Shown in pieces: positions 9,662 through 20,100 of a stretch of 64,000 bases of DNA. Both the position numbers and the translations under genes were made by a program. The stretch is from UBA11051 sp964390495. Lineage in GTDB: Bacteria; Armatimonadota; Zipacnadia; Zipacnadales; UBA11051. The stretch is taken from assembly GCA_964390495.1 (NCBI GenBank), contig CAYMIN010000009.1, positions 62,001 to 126,000 of the forward strand. The letters run 5' to 3'. Below the pieces are notes generated by a model. It did no database searches and was not told the origin of the DNA. It worked only from the letters and a program-made list of their open reading frames with translations. The number at the start of each line of letters is the position of its first letter. The first letter of the stretch is position 1.

Positions 9662-10525
9662 TTAGAGATGCCCTAAGGCCTCGGCGCCGGCGGCGACCTC
9701 CAGAATCTCGTTGGTGATCTTCTGCTGGCGGGCGCGGTTGAGCTGCCGGACCAAATCCCCGCGCATTTCCTCGGCATTGTCCGCAGCGGCCGTCATAGCG
9801 ATCATGCGCGCCGCCTGCTCGGAGGCCAGCGACTGCACCAGGTAGTAACGCAACTGCGCCTCCACCGCCATCGGCAGCAGCGTATTGATAAGCTCTGCGG
9901 GGCCGGGCTCGTAGATATACTCGACAGGCGCCTCGGTGGCTGCTATATCGTGCGGAATCGGCAACACCTGCTCCAGCGTAGGCGCTTGTCGGGAGATGCT
10001 AACAAACTTCGTATAGGCGATGTTCAGACTGTCGAGGCTGCCGGCATCGAAGTGCTGGCGGATGGCTCGGCAAATTTGGGCGGCCTTCTCGGTCTCCTGG
10101 ACATCGCTGAGCGAGTAGTAGGTCTCAAGTGTATTCCAGCCGCTGCGGCGCGCGTGGGCGACGGCCTTGGCGCCCACCGCGATGACCTCAACCTGGCAGC
10201 CCATGTCGCGGATGAATTGCTCGGCGGCGCGGAAAACGTTGGCATTGTAGCTGCCACACAGGCCGCGGTCGCCGGCGGCTACCACCAGCCCGACGCGCTG
10301 TCGTTGGTCCGGCTGACGCAGATAAGCGTGTGAAATCGGCGTATCGCTGGCGCTGATGCGCCCGAGGATTTGGTTAAGCCGGCGGAAGTACTCGCGGCGC
10401 CGTTCGACGCGCTCCTGCACGCGGCGCAACTGGACTGCCGAGACCATGCTCATGGCTCGGGTGATCTGCCGGATGTTCTCGGTGGTGCGGATTTTGCGGC
10501 GCAAGCTGCGCAGGTTTTCCGGCAT
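9662..10525 (-). CDS. atpG: F1 ATP synthase gamma subunit
   Basis: 287 residues with conserved terminal helices that form the rotor shaft: N-terminal LRRKIRTTENIRQITRAMSMVSA and C-terminal RMIAMTAAADNAEEM followed by LNRARQQKITNEILEV. The central Rossmann-like part contains VVAAGDRGLCGSYNANVF. The protein couples rotation of the c-ring to catalysis in the beta subunits. The gene starts five bases after the atpA stop, indicating tight coupling. Confidence 0.96.
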   Translation of the reverse strand: MPENLRSLRRKIRTTENIRQITRAMSMVSAVQLRRVQERVERRREYFRRLNQILGRISASDTPISHAYLRQPDQRQRVGLVVAAGDRGLCGSYNANVFRAAEQFIRDMGCQVEVIAVGAKAVAHARRSGWNTLETYYSLSDVQETEKAAQICRAIRQHFDAGSLDSLNIAYTKFVSISRQAPTLEQVLPIPHDIAATEAPVEYIYEPGPAELINTLLPMAVEAQLRYYLVQSLASEQAARMIAMTAAADNAEEMRGDLVRQLNRARQQKITNEILEVAAGAEALGHL

Positions 10526-10530
10526 CGGCT

Positions 10531-12099
<1,569 letters not shown>

Positions 12100-12184
12100 G
12101 GCGTTTCACCTCAATGCCTTGTGACGGCCGCCGCTATATCAATTGCGGAGAGCGGGCGACAATGAATGAGGGTGACGGTCATCT

Positions 12185-12730
12185 TCAATAGCTCTGCAGC
12201 CCCTCGGAGAGCTTTTTGAGCTTTCCCCGCACACTGCCCTCAATCAGCCGGTCACCCATGCGCACGGTCATGCCGCCGACCAGTGAGGGGTCCACAGTAA
12301 CTTCCAGCTCGACGCTGCAGTTGGTCAAAGTGGCAAGGGCCTGTTTCAGTTCGGCCTGCTGGGGCTGAGAGAGGGCGAAGGCGGAGACCACTTCCGCTCG
12401 CACCAGACGCCGCTCTTCATCCCACAGCTCCAGGAAGGCGTCAGCGGCACCCTCCAGCACCTCGGCCCGTTGCTTGGTCAGGACCAAGTGCAGAAACGGT
12501 TTGAGGCTTGCGCTGGGCCGTTGATCGGCCTCGGCGATCTTCAGCAGCACCCGGAGCTTGTCCGCGACTGGCAAAGTCGGGTGCTTGAGGGCCTCGAGCA
12601 GTCTCGGATCGGCACGCGCCGCTTCCGCCACTGCCTGTAGCTGGGCATAGACGGTGCTCTGCTCGCTGTTCTGGGCCGCTTCGGCATAAAGCGCCCGCAC
12701 GTATGTCCTGGTAAGGGCATCTACAACCAT
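12185..12730 (-). CDS. atpH: F1 ATP synthase delta subunit
   Basis: 181 residues with the helical N-terminal domain (ALTRTYVRALYAEAAQ) and the C-terminal signature DPSLVGGMTVRMGDRLIEGSVRGKL split over residues 155-180 (family pattern: DPxLIGG...GD..IDGSVR..L). Delta ties the top of F1 to the peripheral stalk. It sits between atpF and atpA, 53 bp after atpF and 85 bp before atpA. Confidence 0.94.
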   Translation of the reverse strand: MVVDALTRTYVRALYAEAAQNSEQSTVYAQLQAVAEAARADPRLLEALKHPTLPVADKLRVLLKIAEADQRPSASLKPFLHLVLTKQRAEVLEGAADAFLELWDEERRLVRAEVVSAFALSQPQQAELKQALATLTNCSVELEVTVDPSLVGGMTVRMGDRLIEGSVRGKLKKLSEGLQSY

Positions 12731-12783
12731 ATTCGTAACCTGGTTAGCGCCCGGCGGCGTGAGGCCGCCTTAATGGCGGTTCA

Positions 12784-13320
12784 CTACGCCAATTCGTCTT
12801 CCGGCATCTCCGCCGCGATGCGGTTGACATCGGCAATAAAGGCATCGAGCACGGCTCGGTGGCGCTCTTCGTCCAGGGCAGCGCTTATGACTTTCCCGGC
12901 CACCTCGGCCGCCATGGCTGCGACCTGCTGCTTGAGCTCGGCCAACATGCCCTCGCGGGCCCGGCGCAGCTCCTCCTCGCCCTGGGCGACCATCTGCTGG
13001 CGTTGGCTGCGGGCCTCGGCGTGCAGGTCGGCGATAGCTTGCTTGGCCTCACGGGTAGTACGGGCGATGTCGGCACGGAAGGTCTCGCGCATCGTGTCAA
13101 GCTGCTGTTGCAGGCTCTCGCGCTCGGCGGCGGCCGCGGCCCGGTCCTGCTCGGCCTGCTCCAGGTCGCGCTTGATCCTGGCGGCGCGTTGCTGCATGAA
13201 CTCGCCGATGGGACCGAAGGCAAAACGCCGCAGCAAGTAAAGCAGTAGCAGGAAGCCGATGATGTTGACGACTATGGCCCCGGGCTGGATCCCCAAGGCT
13301 TCGAGGGTGGATGCCATCAC
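12784..13320 (-). CDS. atpF: Fo ATP synthase b subunit (peripheral stalk)
   Basis: 178 residues: one N-terminal membrane helix (IVVNIIGFLLLLYLLRRF, about residues 18-35) followed by a long charged coiled coil rich in A, E, R and Q to residue 165. This is the classic architecture of subunit b, which dimerises as the stator between Fo and delta. GTG 13320 is immediately followed by ATG 13317; either can be the start, with GGGGG ahead. Only one b-type gene is present, so a b2 homodimer is expected. Confidence 0.93.
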   Translation of the reverse strand: MMASTLEALGIQPGAIVVNIIGFLLLLYLLRRFAFGPIGEFMQQRAARIKRDLEQAEQDRAAAAAERESLQQQLDTMRETFRADIARTTREAKQAIADLHAEARSQRQQMVAQGEEELRRAREGMLAELKQQVAAMAAEVAGKVISAALDEERHRAVLDAFIADVNRIAAEMPEDELA

Positions 13321-13338
13321 TTATCCCCCGGCCGGGTG

Positions 13339-13608
13339 CTACCTGCCGACCTGCGTTTGAATCATGTCGGCCACCGGCGCGAGCTTGCCCTGCAGGGTGA
13401 AGAACACGATGAGGCAGTAGATGACCAGCGACTCGATGAGAGCCAGAGTGAGAAGCAACAGGCCGCGGACATTGGCGGCCATATCCGGCTGTCGCGCAAT
13501 CGCCTCCATCGCCGCTACGGCCGCCTTGGCCTGTGCCATCGCTGCTGACAGAACCGCGATCGTCACTCCCAAGCTGACACCCAACGCTAACATCGTCTCG
13601 TAAGACAT
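13339..13608 (-). CDS. atpE: Fo ATP synthase c subunit with sodium-binding residues
   Basis: 89 residues, two membrane helices joined by the polar loop ARQPD (R39-Q40-P41). The ion-binding carboxylate is E59 in helix 2 (LIESLVIY). Relative to the loop, Q26, E59, S60 and Y64 occupy the same positions as Q32, E65, S66 and Y70 of the sodium-translocating Ilyobacter tartaricus c subunit; T67 of that protein is leucine here. The helix-1 GxGxGxG packing motif is replaced by V19, S21, A23 and A25, a change expected to affect ring packing. Sodium coupling is an inference from these residues. The start follows TGAGGAG. Confidence 0.95.
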   Translation of the reverse strand: MSYETMLALGVSLGVTIAVLSAAMAQAKAAVAAMEAIARQPDMAANVRGLLLLTLALIESLVIYCLIVFFTLQGKLAPVADMIQTQVGR

Positions 13609-13683
13609 ATCATATTGCTCCTCACATTTGTTGTACTCGGCAGCAGGCCTGAGGCTTGCTAGCGCCTTACAATCCTCGGCTGT

Positions 13684-14466
13684 TTAGGCTACCTGCTCAG
13701 TTTCAGCGGGCTGATGGTCATCTGCTTGATCTGCGTCATGGCTGATGGCCATATTGATGTAGGCACCGGTCAACATGACGAAAACTAGCGCCTGAACAAA
13801 GGCGATGAACATGGCCAGAAATAGAAACGGCAACTGGAACGGCAGCGGCACCCAGATCGCCTTCATCGCCTCGGCCGACAACCTGATGAACTCAGCGACT
13901 AGGGTATCGTCCCCGAAGGTGTTGCCGAAGAGACGAACGGCAAGGCTTAACGGTTTGGCCAGCTCACTGATGAGATGGACAGTGAACAGCACCGGGGCCA
14001 GCAGCCAGGCGTCGCCGGTGAAATGCTTCAGGTACTTGAGGCCATGCTCCTTGAAGCCGAAATACTGAACCGCAAAAAAAACCACTAGCGCCGGCGCAAA
14101 AGTGGCATTCAGGGACGCCGCCGGTGCCGCGAAACCAGGAACCAGCCCGACCAGCGCATTGAAGAATACATATAGAAAGATCGTCGTGATGAACGGCGCA
14201 AAACGCCCGCCGCCGGGGCCGATCATATCTACGCATAGCCCCTCCAGCGTCTCGATAAAGAACTCCCATACGTTTTGCAGCCCGCTGGGAACGCTGCGGA
14301 GGCGTCGGCTGCCGAGGTATGCCAGCAGCACCAGCAGGCCGACGATTAACCACGCCGTTATCACAACCGGGTCCACATAGCCTTGGGCCCACTCCGGTAT
14401 ATACGGCTGCAGGGCATTGAGCCACTGGCCGTGCCCGCCGAACCCTCCGCTGGAGCCTTCGTGCAT
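13684..14466 (-). CDS. atpB: Fo ATP synthase a subunit
   Basis: 260 residues with five to six membrane helices. The essential arginine facing the c-ring is in LSLAVRLFGNTFGDDTL, and the penultimate helix region includes PLPFQLPFLFLAMFIAFVQALVFVML. Subunit a forms the two half-channels for the coupling ion. The N-terminal segment before helix 1 (about residues 1-30) is glycine- and tryptophan-containing and likely periplasmic or extracellular. It lies 75 bp upstream of atpE in the normal order. Confidence 0.95.
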   Translation of the reverse strand: MHEGSSGGFGGHGQWLNALQPYIPEWAQGYVDPVVITAWLIVGLLVLLAYLGSRRLRSVPSGLQNVWEFFIETLEGLCVDMIGPGGGRFAPFITTIFLYVFFNALVGLVPGFAAPAASLNATFAPALVVFFAVQYFGFKEHGLKYLKHFTGDAWLLAPVLFTVHLISELAKPLSLAVRLFGNTFGDDTLVAEFIRLSAEAMKAIWVPLPFQLPFLFLAMFIAFVQALVFVMLTGAYINMAISHDADQADDHQPAETEQVA

Positions 14467-14534
14467 TAGCCCTTGTCCAAATCTTTGACTGAAATAGTCC
14501 GCGCCCCTCGGTCTCGGTCCGGCAAGCTCCTGCC

Positions 14535-14948
14535 CTAGGGCTGGCTATCGCGCTCACTTGCTACCAGATGCGCCACAATAAAGCCTGCCAGCCCCAGCGT
14601 ATATCCGCCTGCCAAGCCGACAATGTCTAGCTGGGGCCACTTCACCGCACCGAAAATCACCGCACCGATTAAGCCGTACTTGGCCACATGCACCAGCAGA
14701 AAAATCAGCCTGCGCCGACGGCCACCCGTTCCGGTGACCTCGCTGGTGCATACCGCCAGCAAGCCGGCCCCGAAGACCCACAACAACACGCCGCACAGCA
14801 GGCCGGCGGCCACTGCCCAGCGCCCGATACCAGCAAAAAACCCAGCAATAATTATGCCAGGCACCACCGCTAGAAGCCACGAGCGCGGTTTGATACGCTC
14901 CGGATCTGTTTTCAATCTGCGTCGCTGACCCGCTGCACGGTCCGCCAT
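14535..14948 (-). CDS. atpI: ATP synthase I-like small membrane protein
   Basis: About 137 residues with four predicted membrane helices (LLAVVPGIIIAGFFAGIG, then WAVAAGLLCGVLLWVF, LIFLLVHVAKYGLIGAVIF and IVGLAGGYTLGLAGFIVAH). Position directly upstream of atpB and this four-helix layout are typical of the AtpI/Fo I chain, an assembly factor implicated in c-ring formation and ion supply. The open frame extends to 15032, but ATG 14948 (MADRAAGQRRR) gives a normal N-terminus with a basic stretch. It overlaps the end of the preceding small gene by about 37 bp. Sequence conservation is low, so the call rests mostly on context. Confidence 0.75.
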   Translation of the reverse strand: MADRAAGQRRRLKTDPERIKPRSWLLAVVPGIIIAGFFAGIGRWAVAAGLLCGVLLWVFGAGLLAVCTSEVTGTGGRRRRLIFLLVHVAKYGLIGAVIFGAVKWPQLDIVGLAGGYTLGLAGFIVAHLVASERDSQP

Positions 14949-15157
14949 AGCTCCAGGAACCCGGCCGCCGCCCCCACTAGCAGTCCTGCCACCGTCAGCC
15001 ACGGCTCCGTTCCCCAGTGCCGGTCCAGCCACATGCCGACGACTGCGCCGAGGCCGACACTTACCGCCAGCGTGATCCCGACAGTTGTCAGCACCAGCGT
15101 TCGCGACATACCGGCTCGGGGGCGGGATTCGTCGCTATTCTCGCGGCCTTGGGGCAT
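14912..15157 (-). CDS. atpZ: AtpZ/AtpI-like small membrane protein, first gene of atp operon
   Basis: Two hydrophobic helices (VLTTVGITLAVSVGLGAVVGMWL and WLTVAGLLVGAAAGFLELWR) with a WLDRHWGTEP linker, the pattern of the AtpZ/F0F1 ATPase subunit family found at the head of atp operons. In some bacteria AtpZ and AtpI form a calcium or magnesium channel that serves the ATP synthase; that role is not shown here. An earlier in-frame ATG at 15184 overlaps a predicted -10 element, so ATG 15157 (MPQGRENSDE), 12 bases after a GAGG, is preferred; ATG 15109 (MSRTLVL) is also possible. Confidence 0.7.
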   Translation of the reverse strand: MPQGRENSDESRPRAGMSRTLVLTTVGITLAVSVGLGAVVGMWLDRHWGTEPWLTVAGLLVGAAAGFLELWRTVQRVSDAD

Positions 15158-15182
15158 CTTCAACTTGTACCTCAACATCGGC

Positions 15183-15212
15183 ATGATATATCCTGTAACG
15201 ACCGTGTGTCAA
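15183..15212 (-). promoter_or_regulatory. Sigma70-like promoter for the atp operon
   Basis: On the minus strand, a perfect TTGACA (15212-15207) is followed after 18 bp by TATCAT (15188-15183; 5 of 6 to consensus), or after 16 bp by TATATC. The start of transcription would fall near 15176. It lies directly upstream of the atpZ-like gene and overlaps its earliest ATG. Confidence 0.6.
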
Positions 15213-15261
15213 GCTAGCCGCTTGGAGCACTCCAGGCCCCGCCGATAACGCTACCAATGGC

Positions 15262-15291
15262 TTGACGCGGCCCTGCGGCCGATGCTAACAT
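15262..15291 (+). promoter_or_regulatory. Sigma70-like promoter for gatC-gatA, extended -10
   Basis: TTGACG (15262-15267), an 18-bp spacer, then TGC-TAACAT with the -10 hexamer at 15286-15291. The TGn before the hexamer fits an extended -10. The predicted start is about 40 bp before the gatC ATG. It is back-to-back with the atp promoter, about 50 bp apart. Confidence 0.55.
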
Positions 15292-15340
15292 GACGTTCGC
15301 TGCCCCTGCAATACCAGTTAATGGGACGGGATGACCAACC

Positions 15341-15637
15341 ATGCCAGAAGTCAGCCTCGACGAAGTCCGCCATGTCGCCAAACTCGCTCGCTTGGCCCTG
15401 AGTGACGAAGAGCTCGAGCGCGTGCGCCGCGAGCTCAACCGCATAATGGACTATTTCGCCGAGCTCCAGCAGCTCGACACCGAGGGCATCGGCGACACCT
15501 CGCACGCTATCCCCATGACCGATGTCTATCGGCAAGACGAAATCGGCGCGAGTTTGCCGGCGGCCAAGATCGTCCAGAACGCCCCCGATAGTGTCGAGAA
15601 CTTCTTCCGCGTGCCCGCATTCATGGAAGAAGAGTAG
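15341..15637 (+). CDS. gatC: Asp-tRNA(Asn)/Glu-tRNA(Gln) amidotransferase subunit C
   Basis: 98 residues with the full GatC pattern: VRHVAKLARLALSDEELER at the N-terminus, a central LNRIMDYFAELQQLDTEG, and the conserved C-terminal FRVPAFME. GatC wraps around GatA and stabilises the GatCAB complex that amidates misacylated Glu-tRNA(Gln) and Asp-tRNA(Asn) in the cytoplasm. It is the first gene of a short operon with gatA, 32 bp apart; gatB is not in the window. Confidence 0.96.
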   Translation: MPEVSLDEVRHVAKLARLALSDEELERVRRELNRIMDYFAELQQLDTEGIGDTSHAIPMTDVYRQDEIGASLPAAKIVQNAPDSVENFFRVPAFMEEE

Positions 15638-15669
15638 TCCGAATCCCCAGTTCCGGGAGGCCTTGTGAC

Positions 15670-17133
15670 GTGGAATTGCATGAAATGACCGCATGGGAGC
15701 TGGCGGGGTATCTGCACAACGGCGAGGTATCTGCCGAGGAAGCAGTCCAGGCCTGCTATGACCGCATCGAGGGCGTCGAGGACCGGGTCCGCGCGTTCCT
15801 GACATTGACCCCTGAAGCCGCTCTCGAGCATGCCAGAGAGATTGACGAGTTGCGGGCCTCCGGCGAACATTTGCCCGCGACCGCCGGTATTCCTATCGCC
15901 CAGAAGGACCTGCTGTGCACTGACAGCATCGCTACCACCTGTGCTTCCAAGATCCTGGAGAACTTCGTCCCCCCATATAATGCCACCGTCATCCAGCGTT
16001 GCCATGACGCCGGCATGATTATGATCGGCAAGACCAACATGGACGAGTTCGCGATGGGCTCTTCGACCGAGAACTCGGCCTTCCAGATTACGGCCAATCC
16101 CTGGGACCTGCAGTGCGTCCCCGGCGGCTCCAGTGGCGGCTCGGCGGCTGCGGTAGCCGCCGATGAGGCCACTACCGCGCTGGGTTCGGATACCGGCGGC
16201 TCGATCCGCCAGCCGGCCTCGCTCTGCGGTCTGGTCGGTATCAAGCCCACCTATGGGCGCGTTTCCCGCTATGGTCTGATCGCTTACGCCTCCTCCCTGG
16301 ATCAGATCGGCCCGCTGTGCAAGGATGTGCGCGATGCGGCGCTGTTGATGAGTGTGATTTCCGGCCACGATCCCCTGGATGCCACCTCGGCTGAGGTCGC
16401 GGTGCCTGACTACACCGGAACCTTGGGCCGCGACCTCCACGGCCTCAAGGGCGGCATCGCCCATGAGTTGCTCTACGGTGAGGGGATTGATCCGGCGGTG
16501 CGCGACACCATCGAGCAGGCCGTCAAGCAGCTTGGCTCACTCGGCGTGGAGTTCGAGGAGGTAGCCATGCCCCATGCCGAATACAGCCTGCCGTGCTACT
16601 ACATCATCGCCCCGGCCGAGTGCTCCTCCAACCTCGCCCGCTATGACGGCGTGCGCTACGGTCACCGTACCGCGCAGCCGACCGCTGACATCTACGACCT
16701 GTTCGCCAAATCCCGTGCCGAAGGCTTCGGCCCGGAGGTCCGCCTGCGCATCATCAAGGGCACCTACGTGCTCTCAGCCGGCTACTATGACGCCTACTAC
16801 CTCAAGGCGCTCAAGGTCCGGACCCTCATTAAGAGCGACTTCGACAAGGCTTTTGCCGACCACGATTTCCTGATCTGCCCCACCTCGCCGACGGTGGCTT
16901 TCAAGATCGGCGAGAAGGCCAACGATCCGCTGGCGATGAAGCTGGCCGACATCTGCACCATCCCGGTCAATCTCGCAGGCATCCCGGCTCTGAGCGTGCC
17001 CTGTGGCTTCGCCGATGGCTTGCCGGTCGGCATGCAACTCATGGGCGCACCCTTCTCCGAGGACCTGCTGCTACAGGTGGCGTATGCCTACGAGCAGTCC
17101 ACTGACTGGCACAGCCGCCGGCCGGCTCTATGA
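15670..17133 (+). CDS. gatA: Asp-tRNA(Asn)/Glu-tRNA(Gln) amidotransferase subunit A
   Basis: 487 residues of the amidase signature family. The Ser-cisSer-Lys triad is visible: lysine in PIAQKDLLCT (usually AIKDN), the glycine-serine-rich core PGGSSGGSAAAVAA, and the nucleophile region GSDTGGSIRQPAS. GatA hydrolyses glutamine and delivers ammonia to GatB. Start is GTG 15670 behind a GGGAGG 8 bases upstream. It follows gatC in the same operon and is convergent with the heparinase-like gene, only 29 bp away. Confidence 0.96.
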   Translation: MELHEMTAWELAGYLHNGEVSAEEAVQACYDRIEGVEDRVRAFLTLTPEAALEHAREIDELRASGEHLPATAGIPIAQKDLLCTDSIATTCASKILENFVPPYNATVIQRCHDAGMIMIGKTNMDEFAMGSSTENSAFQITANPWDLQCVPGGSSGGSAAAVAADEATTALGSDTGGSIRQPASLCGLVGIKPTYGRVSRYGLIAYASSLDQIGPLCKDVRDAALLMSVISGHDPLDATSAEVAVPDYTGTLGRDLHGLKGGIAHELLYGEGIDPAVRDTIEQAVKQLGSLGVEFEEVAMPHAEYSLPCYYIIAPAECSSNLARYDGVRYGHRTAQPTADIYDLFAKSRAEGFGPEVRLRIIKGTYVLSAGYYDAYYLKALKVRTLIKSDFDKAFADHDFLICPTSPTVAFKIGEKANDPLAMKLADICTIPVNLAGIPALSVPCGFADGLPVGMQLMGAPFSEDLLLQVAYAYEQSTDWHSRRPAL

Positions 17134-17162
17134 TCCCGAGCCTCGCAACACCGCAGCACCAA

Positions 17163-20100
17163 TCACGGCTCGAGCCTCAGCCACTTCGAGTTCAGTAGTG
17201 TCACCTCATCGCACGCGATCACCGGGTAGTCACGAACGGTAATCGAGTCCGGCGTCGTCGTCTCCACCTCAAAGCCGGTTTGCGGTCGCGGCACGTCCGC
17301 CGGATCCATTTCCCGACTGACCCACTGCTCGACCAGTTCGGCGCGAGGCTCAGGTCCACAGGCCAGCAGATAGGACCCACTCACGGCCAGTCCGGGCGGC
17401 AGCGGCTCGGCCAGATGATAGGTTCTATCGGATACCGAACGCACCCTCAGAGTAGTGCTAGGCTCCGGCACGTTGATCTGCAGTTCGCCGCACGTCAGGT
17501 TGGTACCGTTGAGCAGGTACGCCTGGAAAGCGCGACCGTCGGCATCAACCGATACGAAGGCAAACTGCCCGGTCACGCTTACCGGACCGTACTGCCGCTG
17601 CTGCTGGTCTTTAGTGGAGATGATATAGTCGGTCCGGTCGGCGAATTGCACCTCGACCGCGATAGCGCCGGTCTCGTGGTCATTTCCGAGCAGCCGCGCC
17701 GCGATTACCGGCGCCTCGGCTCCCTGGTAGGGGACGATTACGGCCGCATACTGGGTTGCCAGGGGGGCTTCGGGATCGCTGACACGGTTCTCCGCCAGGA
17801 TCTGCTGAAGCGGCGGCCGGCCAGTTACAGATTCCCGATGTTGTCGCCACCCCGGAACATCGGCAATGATGATCCGGTCCACGGTCTCCTCGGTATTGAG
17901 CAACCTCAAGTCGAGGTTGACGTCGTGGAACTGCCAGGTGAAGGTGTAAGGCTGCTGGGGCGTGACGGCCCGAGTGTTATCCAGCCACATGTTCCAGGGC
18001 GTCCAGGGGTAGCCGTGCGGCTGGCCGCGCGGCGCGTCTATCGGTTGCGGCGGCGGCTGTGCCGGGGCCAAGTTTACCAGCGAGCCGTTGCAGTTGAAGC
18101 TATAGTGATGTGTCTGGCCCCCCTTGACGCGGAAGAAGTCAACAAGATAGCTCTGGCCCTCGGGGGCCTCGATCAGGGCAACGGTGCGACGATATTCCTC
18201 GCACTGGGGATAGACATTGAAGCCCGAGGCCTGGAGTACCTCAACGCCGGGGCTGACACCGAACAGCTCGAGATTAGCGCCGCTGGGGTTGACATGCTGG
18301 TCCCCGTCGTCCACCACCACTAAATTATGCGACTTGGTGCTATAGACCCAGTGTTGTCCGGAGCGGCCATCGGGAGTCTTCTGGACGCTGCCGGAGAAGT
18401 AGCCTCGGTCCGAGGCCAACTCCTCACCGAAGGCATAGTAGCTGATGCTGAGGATATCGCGGTGGCGATGTCCGGTGCTGGGCAGCGTCCAGCGCTGTTC
18501 GTTCCCCACCAGGTAGAGGGCGGTGTCGTTGGCTCGACGGCTTCCGCGCAAGATCCCGACATGCCACCCCGGGAACCACTCGGTCCGCAGCCCCACATCC
18601 ACTTCCGCCTGGCTCTCAACCTGGAGGTCGGCCGGTCGGTACCACAGCGCATACTCAGTCCCGTGTTCAGCGAGGCTGCCACCCTGAATCTGTTCCTGCA
18701 ACGCGGCGTATCGCGTATCCAAGCGGGCGAGGAGACGTTCGGAGATGTCCGGCGACAGCTTGGAGCCAGGCTTCGTGTCACCGATGACGGGTCGGACATA
18801 ACCCGGCCCCATCATCCGCACCATACCCAGCAAGGCCAGGCGCAAGCGGCCGGCCGCGAAGGGATTGTAGTTGTCAAGCCTCGGGCCCTGCTGCGGCTGG
18901 TAGCCGGGCGGGTCGCTGTAGCCACACAGAATATCAGGTACCCAGCCGAAACGCGCGAAGCTCGAGGCCGTATAGCCCGGGGTATTGTAGTAAAAGCCGT
19001 CGAAATGGTAGCACCTATCGAATACTTGGCTGAAGAGGTCCATTGCATGCCGGACCATGTCGGGCCGCTCCAGGATGATTCCGGCGGCGGCCTTGAACGC
19101 GACACTGTGACCCGCCTGGTTGCCGATGCTGGGGACGTGCATTTCAGCAACAGCCCCGGCCTGCATCAGGTCATCGAGGATGCGCCGCTCCATCTCGTCA
19201 TTCACCACGCGCCGGCCATCGGGATAGCGGGCCTCGCGAATCAGGTCATAGGCTATTGTCAGGTGCACCAGCGGGCCGCCATCTCTTCCTCCATGGGCCT
19301 CAAGCCGTCCCGCTCCTCCGCCTCGCCCCAACGTGAACTCCGCATCTTCAGGAGGTTGAGCGCCGCCGTCGGCGCTGAAGAACTTGTCGCGCTGGCCATA
19401 TAGGTCCCAGCCATAGGCATTGCGGATAACATCCTTAGGGAAGCGACCTGCCGGGGGGTTTTGTCCGATGTTGGCGGCTACCTCTGCCGGCGGCCAGTCG
19501 GCATAGCTGCCTACATAATCATGGTACAGGTAATGCGGATATACTTGGGCGAAGCGGTCCACTAGCCACGCGGCCCGCTCGGCATAGGTGATCTCACCGG
19601 TCACGGCATAGAGCTTGGCGAGTGTCAACGCCTGCTGCCAGGCCCAGTGGTTCTTGTACATCCTGATCAGGCCGGTGAAGCTGGTCATCTCGGGCCGGTT
19701 GAGCCACCTGAGGGCGTGCTTGCCACGCTGGTCGGGATCGGCCCGCTCCTCGGGAGTCTCATAGTAGGTGAAGCTCTGCCCCATGCGCGGGCACTCCAGC
19801 ACCCCGGTCTCGGGGTACTCCGCATTGGGATAGACCGTCCCGCAGCGGCTGCAGGTAACCTGGTCGGGATGCCTGACGTCCCACTTGAAAAGCCAGCCCT
19901 GGCCCATCGCCGACTTCTTGCCGACACATGCCGGGCAGTTCTGACCGTACCAGGTGCCGGGGCTTAGGTCCGAGATGAACTCCTGGAAAAACTGCCGGTC
20001 GTGCTGCATCGAGACTGCAACCTCGCTCTTCCACCCCTTGACGATCTCCTGCGCCCACTTGTACCGCTCCAGGTTGCGGCGCGCGTTCTCAATGTCCTCA

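Noticed and set aside
15526..16464. 312-codon minus-strand open frame opposite gatA
   Set aside because: It overlaps gatA completely, has no family features and is a shadow of the high-GC third-codon pattern.
17280..19403. Two long plus-strand frames over the heparinase-like gene
   Set aside because: They run antisense to a gene with signal peptide, zinc ribbon and lyase motif, and their own translation lacks any pattern.
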